From Spongilla lacustris (Eukaryota; Porifera; Demospongiae; Spongillida; Spongillidae), in the NCBI GenBank assembly GCA_949361645.1, contig OX442419.1, forward strand, positions 8,545,377 to 8,609,376: a DNA stretch of 64,000 bases, read 5' to 3'. The position numbers were made by a program, and so were the translations under genes. This document shows positions 56,120 through 64,000 of this stretch, piece by piece (position 1 is the stretch's first letter; every line of letters starts with the position of its first letter). Under the pieces are notes generated by a model, which saw nothing but the letters and a program-made list of their open reading frames with translations, searched no databases and was not told the DNA's origin.

Positions 56120-58165
56120 CCCCTAAATTTTGACTTTCCAGTCATTCGCGCCTAGGCATATATGACTCCCGGTCATATATGCCAAGGCATTTTTTGACTC
56201 CCCAGTCATTCACGCCTAGGCATATATGACTCCCCCCCTGATAAAAGTGACTCCCCGGAGGTATTATAATCTATAATGCGTAATAAACTCCCCAGTCAAT
56301 CTTGCCGAGGCATACATGCGTATATGATTCTCCTGTTATCTGCCTAGACAAAATTGACTCCCGCTTTGGGAAGTGGTTATAGCGTTAGGTATAAATAACT
56401 CCCCGTTGGTTTTTCCATCATCATGGCCATAATATCTGGACAGAGATAGCAAATAAAAGGTATTTATGTGTGTGAACACTAACAAAGACAAATGATATCA
56501 CAGTCTGTTTGCTACTTATATTGCACAACCATGATGCAGGAACACTTTTTGCTGAATGTTCATGCAGCAGAAATGGTACCACGGTTGGTATTGATCACAC
56601 TATATTACATTTTAATCAGATGATTCTGGCAGCCAACATGTGCACATCAATTTTCCCCTTTAACACTCGTTTTGTTCCTTTTTACTGCAAAGGTTCTGTG
56701 GAGTAAAGAAAATGATTCTTGGCAGTTCTGCTCAAAACAGTGCACCAAATGTAGATGAAGATTTTTTAAAATGTCACCTCCCCTAAATTTTCCCAGTCAG
56801 CAAAAGCAATGGCAAATAACCCAAAGTCCACTCCTCCAGTTTACAGTTGAACAGACATTGCTTTAACAGTTAGAATATTGCTTTGGGTGGCTTCTTTCTA
56901 TATAAAAGCACATGGTAGCTCATGAAACAAAAGTAACGTACCTGCATACGAGTGGTGAAGGGGTGGTGATGGTAGTGCAAGGCTATGTAGTTAGGGCTTC
57001 GAAGGTAAGGCCAAAGGATATGATTTCAAAATGAGTGGCCTTTTGTACGCTGGTTTGATAAGTAAATAGGACAGCTGAGAGATGTTCATCCCAGTCATCT
57101 TAGCTGCTGTTCACAACTTTAATAAGACTTGCTTCAGTTAAGCTATTTGTCAGAGGGTGGTACGCTTGAGAAATGTTATGATGGGTGTGACTGAGTTAGA
57201 CAAAGAGCTCCTCTTTAACTTTATGAACAGATTCTCTGCCTTGGTCCGAAATGATATCTTCGTAGCCAAACCTAATACATGATGCATGCAAACTTCCATG
57301 TATTATTGTCCCAAATCATTCACATACCTGCAAAAAGTTTCAAGCAAGAAATGCTATACTTGCTGCAGTCTCATCCTTCAGTGGTGCTGCTTCAGGCCAC
57401 TTGCTGAAAATAATCTACTAAAGTGAGCAGATGTACTTAGTACCCTTTGAGGTGGTGGGCAAAAGACCAATGAGGTATATACCAACGTATTGCTAGAATA
57501 TGTGTTGAGATTTATATTATACATATACCTCCACACGAAGTCACCAACCTGGTGCCAAACATTTGGCATTGGAACAATAGGATGCAGCTTAGCATTGGAT
57601 TTTGGAAACTTAGCATTAGTTCTTTGGCCCTTGTTGCAGTGTTGTACAAATTTTTTTTTAATATCGTCATTAGTTTTTCCAGAAGAAACGACTAGATTAT
57701 CATTTTTTTTTGAATGGTTTTATCTCTGCCTAAGTTGCTTCCTACGCGTGTACACATACAGGTACTGAATAAATTATACTTTTCAATCCCAGCATGACAT
57801 GACTCGAGAATGCGTCTTTTTCATTTTCGGTTCTAAAACAAATCTTCCACCCATCCTCCTGACCTTCTCCTTTCTTTACTCTTTTGAAATAGAGCACTCC
57901 ACAGTCGAACTTGAAGTTTTTGCATTTGCGCCTTAGATTGGCCTTATCTCCCTTCGAAATGCCCTTGGGATATTGATTCTTACACAGTAATCCCAACACT
58001 GATATCCATGCGAGCGAGCTTTCTCACTTCAACAGGTACACGTGGCTTATGGAATTCACGTACACTGTAGGGAGTCATATATGCCTAGGAGGAGTCATTT
58101 ACACCTTAGGCGTAAATGACCGGGGGAGTCATTTATGCCTGGGAGTCATTTATGCCTCTGACAAT
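56120..58165. mobile_element. DNA-transposon remnant with GGCATATATGACTCCC-word ends
   Basis: The left part (56120-56420) repeats GGCATATATGACTCCC and variants, including a 12-bp-arm hairpin at 56155-56183. The right part (58068-58165) holds the inverse words GGGAGTCATATATGCC and GGGAGTCATTTATGCC. The interior has a decayed integrase-like gene on the minus strand. Exact ends and target duplication are not resolved. Confidence 0.6.
56970..57999 (-). pseudogene. Decayed Ty3/Ginger (GIN)-type integrase
   Basis: Minus-strand fragments, in order: QYPKGISKGDKANLRRKCKN with GVLYF (57999-57770), the N-terminal region found in GIN-like integrases; KLHPI.P.PNVWHQVG near 57540; LIGLLPTTSKGTKYI then DYFSKWPEAAPL with the first Asp (about 57470-57390); IISDQGRESV with the second Asp; and an eroded QAYHPLTNSL.EASL with the catalytic Glu region. 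At least five stops and several frameshifts interrupt it. Gypsy retrotransposons and Ginger DNA transposons both carry this enzyme. Flanking inverted-repeat words favour Ginger. Confidence 0.7.
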
Positions 58166-58207
58166 GGTGTTGACATGGATGCTCTTAGTGCCCGGTAAGT
58201 GGATAAA

Positions 58208-58376
58208 CGATCGTCTTTTTTTAGGTGAGTCAAACCAGATGAGTTCTGATGAAGGGAGAAAAGCGGAAGACGACGAACGATAGACTAGCCCGGTATGTTC
58301 ATACCCCGGTACTAGTAATCGATCGTCTTTTTTAGATTAGTCTAACCAGATGAATTCTGATTAGGGGAAGAAAAGC
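58208..58376. repeat. Tandem duplication cut by the sequence gap
   Basis: GATCGTCTTTTTTTAGGTGA with CCAGATGAGTTCTGAT, ending in GAAAAGC, occurs at 58208 and again at 58320, where it runs into the N run. The assembler probably failed on further copies. Confidence 0.75.
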
Positions 58377-58576
58377 NNNNNNNNNNNNNNNNNNNNNNNN
58401 NNNNNNNNNNNNNNNNNNNNNNNNNNNNNNNNNNNNNNNNNNNNNNNNNNNNNNNNNNNNNNNNNNNNNNNNNNNNNNNNNNNNNNNNNNNNNNNNNNNN
58501 NNNNNNNNNNNNNNNNNNNNNNNNNNNNNNNNNNNNNNNNNNNNNNNNNNNNNNNNNNNNNNNNNNNNNNNNNNNN
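58377..58576. other. Assembly gap (200 N)
   Basis: Exactly 200 undetermined bases, a conventional placeholder, so the true length is unknown. The open frame read across it is meaningless. Confidence 0.99.
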
Positions 58577-59305
58577 CTAAATAACCGCTTCAACCGGTTG
58601 TTAGAAACTTTGAACAACCTCAACCGACCGGTTGGTATTTTGATTATAGTAGCAAGTGGCATCACGCGAGTCTTACACTTGCAATAGTGCTGGGCACGAG
58701 AAAGCAATAAGCGGACGAGAGCGAACAAGAAGGCAGGGATCCATCTCACGTGGTACATATATATATAGCAACTGATCTTTATTATTTAATGATAACTACA
58801 ACTCCTCTTTTCACTCTAATGGTGAGTACGCGCGTCGTACGCGGCGAGATCAGCGACGTGCTTAGGAGCTAGTACGCCGTGGACCATATCATCTTACTAG
58901 CCGGGTTTACTACCGCGTTTGGTTGGGTATTCGGGTGAGAAAAGCATATACCAATCTAGGAATTTTACGTAATATTGTTGTGAATATCGTTTATAATAGT
59001 CGTTAATTGGGTAATAATGAACCAATTGGACTGCACTCCCCGTTGCAGCAGAAAAAATCTTGGTATAGGCTTAATTGTCACCCAATTGCCGTAGTAGGGC
59101 CCGCCCGACTAGCAAGGCGCTGGTTTAACCATCGATTATGCATGTATGATTGATGATTAATTTTTAAACCGGAAATTACCGGTTATTTTATAACGAGCAA
59201 CCTTAACCGACCGGTTATTTTTTAAACAATCACCTTAACCGACCGGTTTTTTAAATTTTAACAACCTGTTACAACCGGTTTTTTCTAAACTAACAGGTTT
59301 CAAGC
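58577..59305. mobile_element. Small element with AACCGACCGGTT-word ends, left end lost in the gap
   Basis: Words such as CCTCAACCGACCGGTTGG and AACCGGTTGTTA crowd 58585-58640. CCTTAACCGACCGGTTATTT, repeated and inverted, crowds 59165-59290. The interior has no gene. The layout resembles the other palindromic-word elements in this window. Confidence 0.5.
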
Positions 59306-59309
59306 CTTA

Positions 59310-60140
59310 GCAGTGCAATATGCAACATAAAGTCACACACGCGTCTTAATTTACTGTTGCCAGGCTACGCACAAGCCAAAGAAAATGGCTCGATAACAAG
59401 GAGAACTCTGAGTTTAAGATATCCGAAGATATCCGAAGAACAAAGGTAGGCCTACTCAGAGTGATTAAGGCTTTTTCAGCAATAATTGAATTCAACTGTT
59501 GTAATGAACCGCTTGACTTCTAATTCCTAATACTTATTCCTCAGTCACAGGAAGGTGTGTTGATGGCCATCATACAGTGAACTGTATGATGGTTATTTTC
59601 ATTGCAGGATGAAGCTACAATGTGCGCATGCGAGTGTGTTGTATCTGGTAGTATTCTTGTATGCATTCGCCGGACCAGTAAAGAAGTACCTCCACCTGTA
59701 TCATTTGGTTCAAATTAAAGCTACAACTTTGTGCCGATTAGGATTTTGAATTGACTAAAACGGTTAAGATAGAAGCCTGAACATCGCACGGGCACGGTAC
59801 TTTGGGTTATAGTGTTCTTTTTTGCTAGTATGCTTCAAGCACTTATTCCTTCCAACCCCAACCCTAAAACGGATTCTACACAGAAAGGAAATAAGTATGT
59901 TACAGTGAGTGGATCCGACTAATAAAATACCCAGAAACCCGTTGGCATACCCTTCGGCAAAGCCTATATATATATGTTTACCTTAAGACCACCTCGACAG
60001 CTGCTCGTGCATGTCACTCGATTCCGGCAAATTGCGGTGGTGATACGCTGCCAAACAACAAAAGAAGCAATAGTTGTTCCTTTAAACAACACCTAAAACT
60101 GAACTAGTCCATATAAAGATTGCGGCTATTTTCCACACGC
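59310..60140. other. No supported gene
   Basis: Nothing recognisable on either strand. Confidence 0.4.
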
Positions 60141-60142
60141 TT

Positions 60143-60865
60143 ATAATAATAATAATAATAATTTCATGTGCATGTAATATACACATAGGCAAGTAATGGC
60201 ATAAATTAGATATGCACTTGTATACTGCCTAAAATGCGTAGCATTTACAAAAAATAGATAAATCAACATTGTTCAGCATTAACCTAAACGTTCTTTCTGA
60301 GGATGATTTAACAACAGTGTCAGGCAGTGAGTTCCAAATCGGTATGATTCTAACTGAAAAGAAATTTGCACGGTAATTGTGATGTGGTGTTGTTAGAGGA
60401 CTAAGTTTGATGGAGTTCCCTCTTGTTGTATAAGGTGACAAGTTTATGTGGAAAAAAATCTGATGCATCAAGGTCAACAAGTTTTTTCACTATTTTAAAG
60501 CACATAACTAGATCCAAAAACACTCTTCTATACTCCAATGAATGAAATCCAAGCATAGAAAGCCTATCAGCATAACTAGTCATAGGTATCTTTATTCTTT
60601 TAAAGAGTGATCTGGTAAAGTAACGTTGAACTCTTTCAAGAGTTTTAATATCTTTTACAAGCCAAGGATTCCATACTGGAGCATTATATTCCAGAATGGG
60701 TCTCACATATGAATGAAACACTCGACACAGCGCAGATATATTCAGTGTACGAAGAGCTTTAAGTAGGAGTGAACACCTTTGAAAAGCCTTAGCAGCAATA
60801 TATGCACAATGCAAGCTCGGTTTAAAATCAGATGTGATATGTACACCTACAGCTACGAGTGCATG
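60143..60865 (-). mobile_element. 5'-truncated non-LTR retrotransposon
   Basis: A minus-strand reverse-transcriptase C-terminal fragment is followed by an (ATT)n tail (60143-60162 on the plus strand), as in CR1/L2/Jockey-like LINEs. The 5' part is missing, the usual result of incomplete target-primed reverse transcription. No target duplication was identified. Confidence 0.8.
60229..60850 (-). pseudogene. RT C-terminal fragment of a LINE (CR1/Jockey-like)
   Basis: KPSLHCAYIAAKAFQRC, YVRPILEYNAPVWNPWLVKD, LERVQRYFTRSLF and DRLSMLGFHSLEYRR are the conserved thumb and post-RT motifs of this group. After a frameshift near 60420-60480, TTRGNSIKLSPLTT and FFSVRIIPIWNSLPDTVV complete the C terminus before the stop at 60229. 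Catalytic RT motifs lie upstream and are absent, so it is inert. Confidence 0.9.
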
Positions 60866-61087
60866 TATTGTTCACTGATACGCAGCAGCTGCCATTAGTA
60901 ATTTGAAACCAAGCAACGTACGCGCGCTCCGTTAATTGCATAAAATAAAAAAGCCTTGCCTTAATATACCTGAGAGGCCTATATACTCAGATTACACATA
61001 AGAGGAATCTAAGCGTCCTATATATATATTGCAACGAATACACTAAGTCATGATCACTCCTGGCAGAGAAAAAAAAATTAGGGGAAC

Positions 61088-61402
61088 AAGTAAATCAAAA
61101 ACTTCTCTATCGAGAAAGTGTTTGGTGGGATGTAGGATTGGTGGTGCAAAAAGCAAGGAAACAAGGTACAGTGTGTTAAAGTGAGGTTTGGTAGGATCCT
61201 ACAACTGTAACAGTCCTACATGTACATGTACATTTGCAAATAGGCTTCTTCATTTGCAAATTCAGGACTGTAAGTTGTAGGATGCTACCAAACCTCACTT
61301 TAACACACTGTACGTTGTTTCCCCGCTTTTTGCACCACCAATCCTACATCCCACCAATCGTTTTCTCGATATAGAGAAGTTTTGGATTTACTTGTAAACA
61401 TA
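61088..61402. mobile_element. Foldback (hairpin) MITE, ~310 bp
   Basis: ACAAGTAAATCAAAAACTTC on the left and its inverse on the right begin arms of about 130 bp. The arms include GGTGGGATGTAGGATTGGTG and CAGTGTGTTAAAGTGAGGTT, and are about 95% matched. They surround a ~40-bp loop with TACATGTACATGTACA. There is no coding capacity. Confidence 0.85.
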
Positions 61403-61409
61403 CAAATAT

Positions 61410-61965
61410 AACAAAACTGATCGATAAAACTCGACCATTTAAATCCATTTCCAATCCATCTACTGTCTTACATGTACTATCTATGGATGGATCGCTGGAT
61501 CCGCCACTGCCGCATTGCAGCTTTCTTGCAAAACATCAGGTTATTCCGAAGGAGATTATTGGCCATCAAAGGCCAACCAAGGTACGATATTAAATGGCCG
61601 GTAGGTTGGACCAAGGACCATTAATAGTCCGCACACAACACTTGGGAACCCATCAATAACCTTGCAGGCTATGAAGGAATGCATGCAAGGAACTAATAAG
61701 GAAGGCCACAACCTAGCTACTGGATCACGGATGCAAACGATACTAAGATGCCAACAGATACCCTTAGGACTCGCCTATATTGAGAGTACGTTAGTAATTC
61801 TCATATAGAATTTGACCCCGATTATGAATGTCATTAAAAAACGGGATCCGCTTCTAACGCGACTCCTATCAATCGGACGGCTTAGCTAGTTGTCGGTGTC
61901 AGTAGGTGCAGAATTTCAAGTTATATCCGTACAAGGGAGTACGTTCATGGGGATCGCTTGTTACG
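61410..61965. other. No supported gene
   Basis: No coding or repeat structure recognised. Confidence 0.4.
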
Positions 61966-61969
61966 CAGT

Positions 61970-62385
61970 GCCGGTGTCATAGGGTATACGGTCCGGCCCA
62001 ATTTTCGGTCCGGCGGACCGTATTCCCTAAGGGAATACGGTCCCCCCCGGACCCAACTCCCTAGGGAATACGGTCCCCCGGACCGAGTTCCCTGGTTGTA
62101 CAAAACCAATTAACCGGACTCAATTCCCTAGGGAATTGAGTCCCCCCCCGGACCGTATTCCCTGGTTTTAAATACATGCATGTATATGTATATTCCACCC
62201 CTTGCATTCACGTATAAGGGCTGGCACATATGGTTCGAAAAGCAAAAGCCAATGATCGCAGGTCGTCAACTATATAAGCAGCTTCTGTAACAATTTCTTC
62301 AGTCTGTAACAATGAACTGTTTTCTTCGATCGGTCTGGGATGCTTATTCTATGACTAATTTGCTATACAAATGTATATTTACATG
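61970..62385 (+). repeat. Palindrome-rich repeat, copy 2 (copy 1 at 8455)
   Basis: Same order of hairpins and tail as copy 1, with a few substitutions, shorter C-runs and a shortened CTGTAACAATTAACTG duplication. The left boundary GTGCCGGTGTCATAGGG agrees with copy 1. Confidence 0.8.
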
Positions 62386-62399
62386 TATATTTATATTAA

Positions 62400-64000
62400 G
62401 TTGTTACTATTTTTATATGTTCCCATTATGATTTGGTTCGAAAATGATCGCATACAGGTCGTCAACTATGCATGCAGCTTCTGTAGCAATTAACACTGTT
62501 TAATATTATCAAATTGTGTGAACACCAAGTGCAGAAAAAGTAGAATAAATTTAATAAAAGATGAAAAGAAATAAATACATATAAAATATCATAATAGTCA
62601 ACTGAACATAAGAGAGATGAGGGTACTGGATAAATCTCAATTTCGTACCTGGAAAAAAGAAAACAAAACTAGTACACTTCAGCCATTATTGTTTAGAGAA
62701 TGATGCATAAGTGTTTTTCAATCATGTGCATAATAAAAAGTGAATTTCACAGACAAATAACGCTGCTCGTGTGCCCAGATATTTACTGCAGAGGGGGAGG
62801 TAGGAAAAAGAAGTTGGATGAGAAGAAAAGTGAGAAGAGGTAAAGGGACACATATAGCTTTAAGCCGCATGTGGGCCCTCAACATTGGTCCTTAATTAGT
62901 AGTTAACTCGACCTGGCACACTCTTTAAGTGTGACTGAATGCTTCCTCTATACACCTGTGTCTGGAGAAAAAGAAATGGGATGAGAGTCAAGAGACATGT
63001 TGATATTGAGTGTAATCAATTTCGTACCTAATTAAATCAGCCAAAATGTGAATTTCACAGATAAATAAACTTGGCGGCATCAATTAATATTGCTTGTGTC
63101 TCAGGTGTCTTTTTAGTCTTGAGTGTCACTGTGTATTAGACACATGGCATTAGCAAGATAGCTACTTTTTGCTGTATATGCATGATTAAAGCCATGCTTA
63201 AGGATTACAATAAAACTGAATAACTAACTGTTTTAGTGGTGTTGTATGGGCTGGATGTCTTTCTATAGGTTTGATCGAAAATTTACATAATTATCTTGTA
63301 GGTACAGCATCTCTTTGTAATATCCTCACATGTCTTTAAGCCGTCTGGCTTATGTTTGTGTGCATGTAAAAAGACGTGCCTAGCTATAGATATATGTCAT
63401 CTGAGGGTAAGTGCAAACAAACATGACACACTGACCTTAAATAGATTGATTCCCTCCGGTGGAAACACACAGATGACAATCCTTGTCTTACAGGTGCATG
63501 TACATACAGGTGTATGTCATCTGAGGGTGCGTGCAAACACACTGACCTTAAAATTTCCTACCTATGAGAACACATGATCTCCAATCATCTACACCCTATA
63601 AGAATGCAATACATATACATCATCTGAGAGTAAGTGTAAACACACATGACACATTGACTTTAAATTAACACACTGATTCTCTCCAATAGAAACACATTGT
63701 CACAGTCTTCCTCCGAGAGTTGTGCATCAATAATAATGCACCTTTGAAACACACTGAAAGAACAGTTTTTCAACCTCCCCCTATTACTAGTACCCATACT
63801 AGAGCCCACTAGAAACTTAGACTGCTAGAAAACACAGCAATGGGGAGTTATCGCCAAATCTAAGTGACCAACACACTCGTATTCACCGTAGTCTGTTCGT
63901 TGATTGTGAAGTTAGGAAGGAGCGTTATTATAGGAATGGACCAAACTGACTAGATACCGGTGGTAAAGAACTAGAATTCACTGCAAATAGCAATGTATTC
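62400..64000. repeat. Minor local repeats, no gene
   Basis: At 62430-62510 a partial copy of the preceding tail (TTCGAAAATGATCGCA..GGTCGTCAACTATG) recurs. GTGAATTTCACAGAYAAATAA occurs near 62740 and 63050. A ~110-bp unit with CATCTGAGGGTAAGTGCAAA, ACACACTGACCTTAAA appears three times (about 63398, 63508, 63620). No coding sequence supported. Confidence 0.6.

Noticed and set aside
58342..58758. 138-codon frame across 58377-58576
   Set aside because: It crosses the N gap and has no real sequence for half its length.

Overview
The window is eukaryotic nuclear DNA. Several genes are split by GT-AG introns of about 50-140 bp, microsatellites and minisatellites are dense, and LTR, non-LTR and cut-and-paste transposons are present. 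Tyrosinase and ricin-B-type lectin genes, short introns and the constant recurrence of the palindromic word TACATGTA suggest a marine invertebrate. A sponge-like genome would fit, but nothing here fixes the species. There is a 200-base run of N at 58377-58576.

Layout. 1-1412 (minus): 5' part of a secreted tyrosinase gene that runs off the left edge. 1.7-9 kb: small transposons, among them a TTAA-flanked 1.3-kb element and a terminal-inverted-repeat (TIR) element carrying an OTU-protease fragment. 9-18.8 kb: almost no genes; microsatellites, minisatellites and a 5-copy ~238-bp tandem array. 18844-24893: a complete BEL/Pao LTR retrotransposon with a perfect 5-bp target duplication, broken by one stop codon and two frameshifts. 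25279-30699: a 5.4-kb DNA transposon of a type I cannot name, flanked by TTAA; its one long gene encodes an AT-hook/Cys-rich N terminus, a presumed DD(D)-type catalytic core split by an acidic nonapeptide minisatellite, and a C-terminal SAP motif. 31522-31970 (minus): an intact two-exon beta-trefoil lectin gene. 32.2-36.3 kb: repeats.

36924-47456: a nested insertion. A ~1.1-kb non-autonomous element (ATT target duplication) was entered by a 9.4-kb CACTA/CMC-type element (37828-47219, GTG target duplication, 37-bp perfect TIRs). The large element has two divergent multi-exon genes, a 1129-residue transposase and a 584-residue companion protein, with an 82-bp shared promoter. Every predicted splice phase is consistent and no lesion was seen, so it may be recently or still active.

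47.4-50.2 kb: tandem and segmental duplications. 52.5-56.1 kb: unrecognised small multi-exon genes, one with a solo LTR inside a coding exon. 56.1-59.3 kb: two further elements whose ends are built of short palindromic words, one carrying a decayed Ginger/GIN-like integrase. 60.1-60.9 kb: a 5'-truncated non-LTR retrotransposon. 61-64 kb: a foldback element, a second copy of the 8.46-kb repeat, and minor repeats.

The genes do not form a pathway. The region is a transposon nest with perhaps two ordinary host genes (tyrosinase and lectin). All splice models and element boundaries come from reading the sequence by eye; no alignment or database search was run.
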